Positions 7,652-18,600 of a stretch of DNA of 64,000 nucleotides are shown here, piece after piece; within the stretch, counting starts at the first letter, position 1, and each line of letters begins with the position of its first letter. The notes beneath the pieces are model-generated. The model did no database searches, was not told the origin of the DNA, and saw only the letters and a program-made list of their open reading frames with translations. This DNA comes from CAVWSM01 sp963798505 (lineage in GTDB: Bacteria > Actinomycetota > Actinomycetes > Jiangellales > Jiangellaceae), in NCBI GenBank assembly GCA_963798505.1, contig CAWCTX010000018.1, forward strand, positions 248,001 through 312,000, written 5' to 3'. The position numbers and the translations under genes are program-made.

Positions 7652-8731
7652 GTGGACCCGGGTGAACCCTCGTGGACGGCAGTGAATGAGACCAGAAATG
7701 AGACTACGGACGGCTCCCTTGGTGCGGAGGTTGTCAGCACATCGCCAGGCGACCACCTCCCTGCCGAGCCCTCGCCTCCCGTGGCCTGCGAACTCGACCC
7801 GAGCACCGACGAAGGACTGCGAACAACGCTACGACGGCTCGGGCACGCGGACGTCTGGGACACGCCCACCGGCCACGAACTGCTGATCGAGATCCGCCGC
7901 CGGGCCGCCCGCACCGCCGCCCACATCGCCGCCAAGACCGGCGTCAACAACGACCGCACCCTCGTTGATGACGTCGTCGCGTCCGCATGGTTGGTCGCAG
8001 TCACCCACTGCGAGAAGATCATCAAGGCCGAGCGCCCGTGGGCCTACCTCATGCAATCCGCCCAACGGCACACCCTCGATGAGGTCCGGGCCCAGCAACT
8101 GCTCACCTCCCCGACCCGTGTCCGCGGAGCCTCCCGGGCGACCCTGCCCAGCGTCATGCATCGTGTCGGGTCGACTGCGCACGACCTGGCGGTCGCGTTC
8201 CAGCACGAGTCGTCCGGGCCGAGCAGTGACACAAGAGCGATCCGGACCCTCGGACGTCGGTCACCCGACGGCCTCACCACGATGCCTCACGGTACATCCG
8301 AGGGCACGCGGCACGGATGGTTCGTCCGACTCGTTGCCCTGCTCGTCGAGCATGGAGCAAACCAGGCACTGACCGAGGCAGCCCTCGACCGGCTCGCCGA
8401 CGTCATGACCAGCAACCGCCCGAGCTACTGGGAATGGGCCGCCGGCAACGACCCAGTCCTCTTCCAGGCTCTGGGCGTGTCACCGGACCAAGCCAGCGCA
8501 CTCGTCGCGCTCCGCAGCGATCGAAGCACGAGCGACGGGCGGACTAATCCACCAACTCCATCGAACCGACTGTGCCCACAACGTCACGCTGTCCGCGTCG
8601 CGGCACCTCCAACGGATCGGCACCTAACGTCCGCCGCTCGCGCTCCCTCATTGGGCTGTCAGCGGAACCCGCCGTTGACGCTGCATGACAGCAGCCGGAG
8701 GCCGACCTCGACGGGCAGATCTGTGGCCTGA
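7652..8731 (+). CDS. Island protein of unknown function with a sigma-70 region-2-like segment
   Basis: A 359-codon frame opening with GTG. The true start may lie later, since the 24-bp end repeat (7685-7708) falls inside the first codons. The middle reads like real protein: a helical segment (VDDVVASAWLVAVTHCEK, then ERPWAYLMQSAQRH and LDEVRAQQLL) resembles the core of sigma-70 region 2 (acidic helix, aromatic patch, R-rich helix). A second helical block (VALLVEHGANQALTEAAL and SYWEWAAGND) follows. After SALVAL (about residue 290) the composition turns random (P, S, T, R), so the real C-terminus was probably lost to a frame break. The sigma resemblance is by eye. It may be a DNA-binding accessory protein of the element. 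Confidence 0.5.
   Translation: MDPGEPSWTAVNETRNETTDGSLGAEVVSTSPGDHLPAEPSPPVACELDPSTDEGLRTTLRRLGHADVWDTPTGHELLIEIRRRAARTAAHIAAKTGVNNDRTLVDDVVASAWLVAVTHCEKIIKAERPWAYLMQSAQRHTLDEVRAQQLLTSPTRVRGASRATLPSVMHRVGSTAHDLAVAFQHESSGPSSDTRAIRTLGRRSPDGLTTMPHGTSEGTRHGWFVRLVALLVEHGANQALTEAALDRLADVMTSNRPSYWEWAAGNDPVLFQALGVSPDQASALVALRSDRSTSDGRTNPPTPSNRLCPQRHAVRVAAPPTDRHLTSAARAPSLGCQRNPPLTLHDSSRRPTSTGRSVA
7685..7708 (+). repeat. Left internal end repeat with paired ATGAGAC boxes (candidate recombinase arm site)
   Basis: A 24-bp sequence carries two ATGAGAC boxes starting 13 bp apart. An identical copy in the same orientation lies at 19959-19982 just inside the other end of the island. Tyrosine integrases and their excisionases bind short repeated arm sites just inside attL and attR, so this is a good candidate for one; the binding role is inference. 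Confidence 0.55.
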
Positions 8732-9535
8732 GAATCAACTGCCACGAAGTGGGCGCTGCTCTCGACGATGCCGAGCAGCCGGTCAGCTCGACTGCTTCGG
8801 GCGTGGACCACGTTTTCCAGCCGACGCAGGGTCTCGATGCCGAGTCGGTTATGTGCCAGGCAGCGCTGCTTCCTTCCTTCCCGTTGGTGGGTACGGCGTA
8901 GGTACCGCCCCCCCATCGGGAAGTTGTCGGAGTCGCCGCCAGGGCTTCGGCGGTTAAGAACACCAGGAACCTGGTCAGCGCGGGGCCGAAGCGCGAGAAA
9001 TGCTGGGCGAACTCGGCACGCGCCACATCGTCGCCGGCCGCCAGGCCTTTCCCATTCACGGGTGGTGGCGAAGCGAGGAACGCAAGCACGTCTAGGTGCG
9101 GGACGCTCCGATCTTGTCGAGCGCACCGACGACCTGCTGCTCGACGTCCAGCACGGCATCGTCCTCGGGGTCATAGTCCGGTGCGAAGGGACATCGCTGG
9201 CCACGACCTTCGACGGATGCCCAGCGGTTTCGGCAGCCTCCGTACGGAGGACGCGAGTGAGCCGCTCTGGATCCCGACCGCGCGCCTCAACGAGGTATCG
9301 AGGTGTCCGTTCGCCCGTCCGCGGCGATGATCCAGGCGGCCTGCCCGGCGTTCATGTCGCCCGTTCAGCTCTTGCCGAACGAGTTGCAGCGCACGTGCGA
9401 GTACGGGCGTCAAACCGCCGGCGACCGCACCTCGAGTGTCACCGAGCGCCAAGCTCATGGCCGTAGAGGCAACCATGTCCGGGATGACCCCGGGAGCCAC
9501 CACAGGAAGTCGTCGACCTTCTTCCACGTGGACAT
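8659..9535 (-). pseudogene. Decayed protein-coding gene, family not recognised
   Basis: Read on the - strand from an ATG at 9535, protein-like segments appear in changing frames: STWKKVDDFLWWLPG, then IPDMVASTAMSLALGDTRG and LTPVLARALQLVRQEL, later LASPPPVNGKGLAAGDDVA with FSRFGPALTRFLVFLTAEAL, and finally LAHNRLGIETLRRLENVV with AHFVAVDSQATDLPVEVGLR. The pieces keep one order but sit in different frames, as in a gene with several indels. Composition suggests a soluble, mostly helical protein. The family could not be named. The bases on either side, to about 8,640 and 9,725, hold nothing convincing. Confidence 0.45.
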
Positions 9536-9724
9536 CAGACTAGGTTCGTGTACCCGTCCGCGCCCGGCACACGCCGCGGTCTCCTGAACCAGTAGGGGAC
9601 GGTCCGCCGCGACCGACTGGCCGCGCCTGCCTAGCCGCGGTTAGTGTTCGTGCCGTCGCCGTTCGCGTCGCTCGGGATCGCACAGCACGTGTACGCGCGC
9701 ACTACACGCGCAGGACGGCGAGTG

Positions 9725-10466
9725 TCAGTGCGCGTATCTCTGCCCGGTCGGCTCGCTCCGTGGAGGCCGCACGCACGCAGCTCCTGCCGGCCGAGCGAAG
9801 TCCCTGCGAAGGATTGCGACAGTGTCACCATGCACTCCGGACTCTCGCCAGGTGATCGGTTCGGGGATTCGCTGGCGGTGCACGCGAAGGAGTCGCCAAA
9901 CGTCGACGGCGTCTTTGGCGGCCAGGCGGTTCGACCAGCCGAGAGCTTTCAGACACAGGGCTGAAGTGATGCTGGGTATGACGAGGCTGAACGACAGGCT
10001 TGTGCCGTCGAGCCACGCCACGGTGATGTCGGCCTACTCACCACGGCTCGCCAGCGCCAGCGACAGTCCGGGAATCTCGTCGAGCGTGATGTCACCGTAC
10101 TGCTGGTTGGACGACCATGTCGCCGGCCCCGTGCCGGGGCGAGCACGTCGATGACGAGGCTAAGTCCGTCCTAAGTTCCCCGGACGAAGCGATTCGAGGC
10201 AACCGGCCTCGTGTAGCCGAGCGCTTCGATGCCGGCGACAAGCGCCGGGTCGCGGCCGACGCCGCAGCGATCCCCATGTCGCCGTCCAGGGTGACCCTGA
10301 CGGTCGGCTCTGCTACATCGGCGAGGGCGACGTGCAGGCGGACCATCTGGCCGCCGACGATCCGGTACTCGATTCCGGTGGCAGCGGCGACCGCGGCGAT
10401 GTCGCGCATCGCGACGAACCCGGCATCCTCGGCCCGCGATGCCGAGTGCAGGTGCAGCTCGGTCAC
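9725..10466 (-). pseudogene. Decayed AbiEii-type nucleotidyltransferase toxin
   Basis: The gene begins with GTG at 10466, overlapping the stop of the AbiEi-like gene by four bases, the usual AbiE arrangement. The N-terminus reads TELHLHSASRAEDAGF, then the nucleotidyltransferase core IEYRIVGGQMVRLHVAL and VRVTLDGDMGIAA, matching the GG...D.D pattern of AbiEii/AbiGii toxins. The match then moves frame to VAGIEALGYTRPVASNRF, moves again to LVIDVLAPARG, and ends in a third frame with SLVIPSITSALCLKALGW and KDAVDVWRLL. At least three frame breaks mean no functional toxin. Intact AbiEii transfers nucleotides to tRNA and stops growth in phage defence. Confidence 0.65.
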
Positions 10467-11312
10467 AACACCGAGCCAGATGCGACCATCCAGGTACGCA
10501 CGCCGCCACCGCCTCGTCCACGTCCGGCCGGGCTGCGCGAAAGGTCGTAGAGAACCTGAAAGGCGTTGGCCCGTGCGACGTCGCCGTGGCCACGCATCTT
10601 GATGAGGACCGGAGCGTTGGATGCGGGCCAGATGCTTGCGTCCTGTGGCAGGACAAGGGTGAGCGTCGCGGCCGAGGCGTCGCTCGGTGTCAGCCCGGCA
10701 TGGTTCAGATCCGCGCCACGTTTCGCGTACAGCGTTGCCCGACGGGGTGTCCGCCATGGTCCGATGAGGTCGGCTGCAACATCACCGGACATGAGCGGTC
10801 GCATGCTCCCGCCCTAACGTGACGTACGCGCGGTACGCTTGGTCGCTGACGGACTCGACGCCGAACCAGTGGGTCTCAATGCCGCCCGGTCCCGGATGGT
10901 TCGCGAGCCACCAGGAGACGGCACCGGCACGATTGGTCACCTCCAGCCGCGCGGGCGGCGCGCGACGAGGTCAGGTCGGCGAGCCGATTGAGCGCCTTGG
11001 ACCCGCGGCCTGGCCAACATGGGCGAACTCGGCGATCTCCTCCTGGCGGGCCGCAGCCTCCAGCGCGAACAGCGCACGCACGGAGAAGACACCACGGCCG
11101 GGGCGACCCGGGGGCCGCTTGGGCTTGAGCGCAGAGGTCGTCGACTCCAGGCGCAGCGTCCGCTCGGCAAGCCGAACCCTGCCTGCATCGTTGTCGGTAA
11201 CGACGGACCACCCGTTCGCCCAGGCACGTTCGAGCGCCTCGCTGGTGATGGCGTCAGCGACGAGGAGCGCGTGACGCTCGGGCGCGGGGCGGATGTCGTG
11301 GGTACGGGCCAT
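10463..11312 (-). pseudogene. Decayed AbiEi-type antitoxin/regulator
   Basis: On the - strand an N-terminal part starts with ATG at 11312 (RTHDIRPAPERHALLV, AITSEALERAWANGW, FSVRALFALEAAARQEEIAE). The frame breaks near 10,970; a middle segment follows (RLEVTNRAGAVSWWLANHPG, IETHWFGVESVSDQAYRAYV). The last part reads ADLIGPWRTPRRATLYAKRG, TLVLPQDASIWP and AFQVLYDLSRSPAGRG. This ending resembles the AbiEi family C-terminus (PLQVYLDL...GRGREAA). The four-base overlap with the nucleotidyltransferase remnant downstream supports an AbiE pair. Several broken frames indicate a dead locus. Confidence 0.55.
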
Positions 11313-11413
11313 CCTTGGGATGGTCAGGACGAAGAAGACCGCCGAATGGTCTCCCCGGGTTTCGTGGAGTCGCGTAGTTGGATTCTCGTGCTGTCCGACT
11401 GCAGGAGAACAGC

Positions 11414-12075
11414 GTGGGAAGACGTGGCTATCCGCCTGAGTTTCGTCGCCGGGTGCTCGACCTGGTCGAGTCCGGACGCAAGGTCGACGACGTGGCCCGC
11501 GACCTGGGGATCAGCTCCCAGTCGATCTACACGTGGCGACGCCAAGACCGCATCGACCGCGGCCTGGTGCCGGGGCTGACCAGTGCGGAGAAGGCCGAGC
11601 TGGTCGCCGCCAAACGACGCATCGCCGAGCTCGAGACCGAGCTGACAGCGCACCGACGTGCTACCGAACTGCTGCGGGGGGAGGTGCGCCAAAGGCGGTT
11701 CGAGGCGGCCGCGGTGATCGTCGCCGAGGGCGTGCCCGCCCAGATGCCTGCCGGGTGCTCGGCGTCTCGGAGTCCGGCTACTACGCCTGGCGCGGCCGCG
11801 CGCCGTCACAGCGTTCGGTCAAGCACGTGTGGCTGACCGACCTGATCCGCCAAGCACACCAGGCCTCGCGCGGCACCTACGGCGCCCGCCGGGTGCACGC
11901 CGAGCTCACCCTCGGCCACGGTGTCCAGGGGGGCACGGCGCGGTGGAGCTGCTGATGCGCCGCGCCGGCACCACCGGCATCATCGCCGCCCCAAGTGGTC
12001 CGCGTGAGGACGCAGCCGACCGCGACCGACATGGTGGAGCGGCAGTTCGGCCGCGACGGCGCCAACCAGTGCACG
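11414..12075 (+). mobile_element. IS3-family insertion sequence remnant (orfA plus broken orfB)
   Basis: OrfA starts with GTG at 11414 (GRRGYPPEFRRRVLDLVESG) with the IS3 helix-turn-helix (VARDLGISSQSIYTWRRQD) and the leucine-zipper-like part (ELVAAKRRIAELETEL). OrfB follows in another frame (CRVLGVSESGYYAWRGRAP, IRQAHQASRGTYGARRVHAE), shifts again at about 11,935 (GAVELLMRRAGTTGI), and again (RTQPTATDMVERQFGRDG), where the DDE integrase core should begin. After about 12,075 nothing of the DDE catalytic domain can be followed. The orfA-orfB frame change is normal for IS3; the later breaks and the missing catalytic core mean it cannot transpose. Confidence 0.75.
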
Positions 12076-12304
12076 GCGAGAATCTTGTTGAATGCGGTAG
12101 TGGCGCGCACGCTGTCGCTCCAAGGACGGTTCCGGTTTGCTTGGCGGCTCCGAAACCTACGAGGACGACGCGTGCGCGTCCTGCAACCCGGCCGACGGCC
12201 CACAACCGCTCACAGATCAAGCACAACAGCCTGAGCCGCAGAGCCGATCACCCAGGGAAAGCCGAGGAGTCCCAGCAGTTTCACGTGCCGTTGAAACCGA
12301 CACG
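12076..12304. other. Short degenerate stretch between the IS remnant and the immunity-type gene
   Basis: No gene or RNA recognised. It holds the 3' side of the immunity-type gene and may contain the lost right part of the IS element. Confidence 0.3.
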
Positions 12305-12685
12305 TCACCTGCTATTGGTCAAGCCCCCTAATTGCAAGGTATTGCAGTTTCCGGCTTGGTCACGGACCCAAGCCGATTCCATTGCCCTGCGCAACTTGCT
12401 TCGCGTACGAGCCATCGCCACTAATGGCCCAAGTTCACCCGGTTCAAGGGTGTTAATGAGTTCCTCAACCGGTCCTGCGCCTAGGTACTCGAGATCACCT
12501 TCGGAAGTCGCCGCGTCAGCCAGTAGTGCAAGCAATTGGATGGCTTCAGCTGGATCCCCGGCCATCCGTTCACTCACCTCGTCATAAGCGTCGAGATATT
12601 CGTCTGCACGCAAACGGTCAGGCCTGGCCTGACTATTCGACAGACGACAGAATTCCCAGTACCTGTCGACTAAGTTGTCATCCAA
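12305..12685 (-). CDS. Small acidic protein downstream of the RHS toxin, probable immunity protein (DUF6869-like)
   Basis: A 126-residue acidic helical protein (MDDNLVDRYWEFCRLSNS at the start; ERMAGDPAEAIQLLALLADA and DLEYLGAGPVEELINTLEPG in the middle). The W-x-F start, the AxALL helix and the GAGPVEELI segment match by eye a family labelled DUF6869, found beside polymorphic toxins. It starts 6 bp after the RHS toxin stop and has the same AT-richer composition as the toxin tip, so tip and gene look like one transferred cassette. Its likely job is to bind and block the toxin in the producing cell. The role is inferred from position. Confidence 0.6.
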   Translation of the reverse strand: MDDNLVDRYWEFCRLSNSQARPDRLRADEYLDAYDEVSERMAGDPAEAIQLLALLADAATSEGDLEYLGAGPVEELINTLEPGELGPLVAMARTRSKLRRAMESAWVRDQAGNCNTLQLGGLTNSR

Positions 12686-12691
12686 AATGCT

Positions 12692-15600
12692 TCACCCCGT
12701 TACGGCAGCAAATGGCGCGTAAAGAATGATTGCTCCGACCGTTAGTGCCGCTGCGCCGACAGTTGCTGCAACCTGCGCAGGAGCGTAATTATTCCTACCT
12801 GTTGGACCCAAGCCCTGTGGCCAAGGCGCTTGCGTGGTTGCAAGATCCCACGTGTCGCCCCTGATGGCGGGGGCTCGAGAGTTCCCTCGCCCTCCACAGT
12901 CGTTCGTGTTCCAGTCGTTCAACTGCTTGCGTAGGCTTCTCTGCTTGCCTGTGAACTGTTGGCGATGGCCTGCTATGGAGTTCTTGCCATACATTGGAAG
13001 CCGAAGTTTGTTCTCGCGAAGTTCCTTGTAGCGTCGCTTAAGCTCATCACGCAATGCATTGATCTTCTGCAGCAGTTTGCCGCAGTCTGCCTTCCGACCA
13101 CTAATGTCAGTTGCGTTAATTGGGTCGCCGAATACGTACGAATAGTTGTTTGCGCAGCCGCCTTCGACGGGGTCGACGGATAGGAATCGGCCGAGGGCTG
13201 GGACGTATTGGCGGGCGCCGATTTCGATGGTGGCGAGGGTGGAGACGTGTTCGTAGGGGCGTTGGTGTTGGCCGAGCCACCCGTAGTCGAGTTGGGTGGG
13301 GTTGGTGTCGGGGACGGAGTCGTTGGCGGTGTGGGTGCCGAGTTTTCCGGTGGCCGGGTCGAGTGGTTGGCCGAATGGGTCGTAGACGGCGAGCGGCCCG
13401 ATCGGGGTGCCGGTGGGGTCGGCTTGGGCGATGAGGTCGCCGTGGATGTTGGGGTAGGACCAGCGGTGTGCCGCGTCGGGTCGCCACGTGTACAGGACTC
13501 CGCCGGGCAGCGAGATGCTGCGTTCGAGGACGGCGCCGGTCGAGTCGAGGGTGTAGTCGGCGGTGTCGCCGCCGCCGGTGTGCCCGTAGCGGACGCTGCC
13601 CACGTCCAGCCCACCGGCGGGCGCCGCGGTGCGCGCGACGATGCGGTCGGTGGCGTCGCGGGTGTAGGTGATGGTGCGCGGCGGGTTGCCGCGGCGGCCA
13701 CGGTCGACAGGTGCCGGTTCACCGCGTCGTAGCCGAGGCTCTGATCGGCGAATGCGGTGGTGTTGCCGCTGGTGTCGTAGGTGGGGTTGATGGTGGTCGG
13801 TGCTGCGCCGTTGACGGTGGTGGCCGCGCGCAGCAGCCGGTCCGCGGCGTCGTAGCAGTAGGCCGTGGTGGTGGTCGTGGCGCCGAACACGTCGACGAGG
13901 CTGGTGCGGTTGCCGTTCAGCCCCGGGTCGGGCACGGATCCGGTGAGATCGCCGCACCCGCTTGCGGGCCCGAACCCGTAGGTCTGCTGGTGGGTCTTCA
14001 TCGCCCCGCTCACCAGCCGGCCCACCTGCGCGGTGGTGAGCCGGCCGGCGGCGTCGTAGCCGTAGGCGGACTGCGCCTGCACGGTGCCGCCCAGAGAGAC
14101 GGTGTCGGTGAGGACACTGCCCGACCGCGCCCTGGTCACCGCGTCGATGAGCTGGGTGCCGCCGGCCAAGGTCCAGTCCAACTGCTGGAGCCGCCCCTGC
14201 CCGTCGCGGGCCACGGCACCGAGGGCGGTGCCGTTGCCGGCATTGCCGGTGCCCGCCGGATACGCGACCGACAGCAGCTCGCCGCTGGCGGGATCATAAG
14301 CGGGGTCGGCGATCACCTTGTCGTCGAGCTTGTGCCACTCGAGCTTCCCGGCAGCGTCATAGCCGAAGGTTTGCTTTGACACCGCACCCACCACCGGAGT
14401 GGTCGTCGTCTCGAACACGCGGCCAACCTGGTCGTACTCGGTGGTGGTGACCAGACCGTGCACGTCGGTGTAGGAAACGACGCGGCCCAGCAGGTCGATC
14501 TCGGTGGTGATGGTGCCGGCCGGGTCGGTCACCGAGGACACGAGTGGGTTGCCGCCCACCGAGTTGTCGCTGGTGACCTCACGGGCCGGGAACCCGTTCG
14601 CGGCCGGGTGGGTGACCTTGGTGGCCCGTCCGCGCGCGTCGTAGGTGGTGCAGGTCCAGTCGCCGACGTTGGTGCGGGTGGCCGCCGGACGCATCGATGC
14701 GTCGTAGACGATCTCTGTGATGACCCGCGACCCGTCCGCCGCGGCGGGGCCGGCGCTGGTCTTTGGCATGCCGCCTGGTTCACACCAGTTGCCGCGCCGG
14801 GGCAGGGGATGTCTCGGGTTTCCTTGTCCCCGTAGTAGGCATAGGCGTCGCTGGTGCCCGCGGGCAGCGTGCGGCTGGTGCGTCGCAGGTACCCGGCGCC
14901 TTGGGTCTCGTAGCCCGTTCGGTTTCTGAGGTTGAGACCGTTGGGGTCGTCGATGGTCTCGGTGGGCACCCCCAGGTAGGGGTCGGCGTACACGGTGGCC
15001 GACGTCTGTGAGGGTGCGGCCCCGCCGGAGTCCTCGGTGGTGGTGCTGGTGACCAACCCGTACCCGGGCAGCACAACCGATCCGGGGATCGTGGTCCTGG
15101 CGCCGCCCGGTGGGGTCCACGCCACGTCGAAGGTGGCGGTGAGGTTGATTTCGAAGTACTCGATGCGGATGCGCTTCCAGCCCGGCGCGGTGTTGGTGAA
15201 CGTGCCAGTCGGCCCGCCGTAGATGCCTGTCCCGTGCCAGCCGCCGGCCACATACTGGTCGTCGATCCAGATCCGGGCCGCATCGTCGCCGGCCAGGGTG
15301 AACGAGTAGGTGCCGAGCTTGTCCAGGTTGATGTATCCGGTCCACCTCGCCGACCATTGGTCGGCGTTGACACCGGCGGCGGGGCTGCCGGGCCAGTCGC
15401 CGTGCAGAGACCCGTCCGCGGGGGTCATGCCGGTGCCGTGCCCAACCGGTGGGCCGGTCAGGTGCATGTTGTTCCAGTACGTGGCAGCGAGGCCCTTGAT
15501 GCCCTCGTCATAACTGGTTCGGGTGATCGGCACCGTGTTCGCGCAGGCCGCGGCGGGGGTCAGCCCGGCGGAGTAATGCGCGGAGATGCGTTCGGCGGAC

Positions 15601-18600
15601 AGGGCGCTGGGGTAGACGGCAACCTCGTCGATGCTGCCGGCGAAGAAGTGCTGCGTGGCGCTGGTCCCGGACGGCCACCCGTGGGTGCTTCCTGTGCCAA
15701 CGGCCGCCTGGTTCATGGTCAAGTAGTCGATCGTCGCGGCCTGCTCACCCACCAGGGCGCCAGTCAGGTAGAGCCGCTGCACCGAACCGCTGCCGGTTCC
15801 GGTAGCAACCAGTGCCGCATGGTGCCAGGCGCCGTCGCTGACCGGCGTCGGCGACTGCAGCGGTGTCACGCCACCCGGCCAGAACGCGCCGCGCAGCAGG
15901 CCGTCCACGCCGATGTAGAGCGCAGGCACATGCCCGGTCGGAAGCTGCGGATGGGCGGCGTCCTGGTAGGAGAACAACGCACCGGTGCCGGTGGTGTTGA
16001 ACCACAGCTCGACCGTCGGCGCGGCGGTGCCGTGCAGCACGTCGGGCAGGTTCAGGTACGAGTTGTTGCCGTTGAAGTAGGCCGCGCCGTTGGAATCGGC
16101 CGGCACAGCGCCTGCGACGCCCAGGGTGGTGTTCACGTAGGTCGCGGTGCGCCCGTTGCCGGAGGTGTCGGCGGCCTGGGGACCCGCCGTTTCGCCGAGC
16201 CGCCAATACGCCTTGGGGTTGTCGGCCAGCACAGCGGTCTTCATGCCGTCGGTGAAACACGACGCCGGTGCCGGCCCGTACTGGGCCACCGGCCGATCCA
16301 GCGCGTCGTAGACCGTGGTCGACACACGGCCGGCGGCGTCGCGGGTGGCGATGGGCAGGTCGTTGGGCCGCCAGGTCGCGGTGGTGGTCTGCCCGGTCGC
16401 GTTCGTGTCGGTCAGCGAGCGCAGCGCCGCGTCGAAGGTGACCCGGCGGGCGAACCCGCCCGGCAGCGACAGTCCGGCCACATCAACCTGGGTCTCCGAC
16501 CCGGACACGTATCGGTACGAGCGCCCCGGGCGTGGCTTGCCGGGTGCCGGGGCCGGGGAGGTGACGGACTTGACCTTGTGCGGCAGCAGCGGGTCGTCGT
16601 CCTCGTCGGTGCCGTAGCGGATCTCGGTCCACGTCTCGGCCGTGTCGCGCGTGGCCGGGTCCTTGGCCACCCAGTCGGCGACCAGCGGGTCGCGGATCTT
16701 GTCCAACAGCCCGGTGAAGGAGTCGTAGCCGAAGTCGGTGACTTCTGCGCCCGGGTCGTCGAGCCGGGCCAGCCGCCCGCCCGCGTACCACAGGTGGGTC
16801 CTGGACCCGTCCGGGTAGTCGATCTGGCACAGCATGTACGGCGGGGCGTTGCTGTCCGCCCCTGCCGGGCGGACCGGGTTGCCGGTGTAGCACTCGTCGC
16901 CAGTGCGGTTGTAGTGCAGGGTGACCTGCCGCCCGGAGACCGGGTCCTTGATCGCGGTGAGCCGCTCAGGCGAACTGGTGCCGTAGTCGTACTGCAGGTT
17001 CGCAGGCTTCTTGTCGTCGCCGGCCGCGGTCTGCGAGGTGACCCGGCCGTCTGGGGCGAAGATCGCCATCGAGCCGTCGTCGTCGGTGAACGTGACCGAG
17101 CCATCGCTGTTGAGCGCAACCGCGCCCTGCTCACCGTCGGGCGGCGTGTAGCCGACTTCCTCACCCACGTGTGGGTCGCGCCCGAGGAGTCGGTGAGCAC
17201 GATTGAGCTGTCGGTCCGGGTCGCCTTAGCCCACCCGGAGCCGTCCCAGTCGAGATCGGCCGACATGGTCCATCCGGCCGGCAGCACCGGCGCCTCCTGC
17301 ACCGTCAACCACTCGGCCGGCACCACCTGCTGCGGCAGGCTGGTGCCATCGCTGGACTGGATCCACAGCTGGATGTAGGCCGGCCCGGTGATCTGGCGGA
17401 ACTCCACCTCGATCGGCACCGGCTGTCCGGCGTTGAGCCGTCTGGGCCGGTCGGTGAGGAAGTGCGGGGAGGTACGGACGGTGTTCCAATCCTGGTAGGC
17501 GGCGGTGTTGTTCGCGCGGTCGCTGCCGACCCACACCCGCATGCCGTCGTCGTGCACCCCGCCGAGCAGATAGTCTCCGGTCGTCGGGACTGTCAGGTAC
17601 CCGGCCCAGCGCACGTTGTAGTAGTGGGCCTGCAGCACCCCGGGCAGCGGGCTACCGGATTCCCAGTGCGCGTTGACGGCCGGTTCGCTGCGCACCATGA
17701 CCGGCGCGGTCGGGTCGAAGTCGCCGTTCTGGTCGGTGTCGGCGTAGTACGACGCGGTCAACCCGCGCAGATCCTTCGGCTGCCCGCCCGGGCCGACCTG
17801 CTGCGAGTTGTACGTGAAAGACAACCCGGCGTTGCCGCCCACCGCGGGAAACGACGGCGAGGCCGTGGACACGGTGGCGTTGCCGTTGGCCAGGTTCACG
17901 GTTACCGGACCCGCCTGATCGGTCGGTGCCGGCCCGTTGTCTCCGATCCGTGAGTCGACCTTGAAATGCCCCACCCACGACGCCCTTGTGGTGCCGACCC
18001 CGTCCCAGGTGTCCACTGTCCAGGTGTAGGGCACGCCGTCGCGCAGCACTCCCTCCGGCAGGGTCCATGATGTGTCGGTGGAGCAGCCGCGCTGTATCGC
18101 CGGGCCCGACCGGCCGTCCGGGCCGGTTGCCACCTTGAAGCAGTAGTAGACCGTGTCATTCTCGGGGTCGGTCACCGGCGCCACCGACAGCGTCGGCCTC
18201 GTGGACGTCACCACACTGTGGTCCACAGGCAGCGAGCCGGCCTGCGTGGTGGCCGCTGGCGGCTGGCCGTAGGTGATGAGCATCTTCACGTTCATCCGCT
18301 TGTACGTGAACACGCCCGGTGTCTCGTTCCCGACAATGAGGAAATAGGCACCGCCGATGCGCTGGGTCAGCAGCTTTTGCAGGTAGGCGGTCAGCCGGGC
18401 GTCGGTGAAGCTTCCCGCAGTGCCGACGGTGGTGTGCGCGAGCTGGCCCGCCACGGTGTCGATGCTGTCGAACGCGTACTGGCTCGCGTGATACAGGTCC
18501 GCCCAGTGCGAAGCTTGCGACTCCGGGTCGTACTCCCACACGTCCACCCGGGCACTGACCACCGTCTGCCCAAACAGCGACTCGTACACCGGGTGGAACA

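Noticed and set aside
11414..12300. Intact IS3 element
   Set aside because: The orfB catalytic core cannot be followed beyond about 12,075 and no matching terminal repeats were seen.
15234..17378. 714-codon open frame on the + strand
   Set aside because: It is the antisense of the RHS gene; composition is V/G/R-rich with no family match, while the minus strand gives PA14, LamG and YD-repeat protein.
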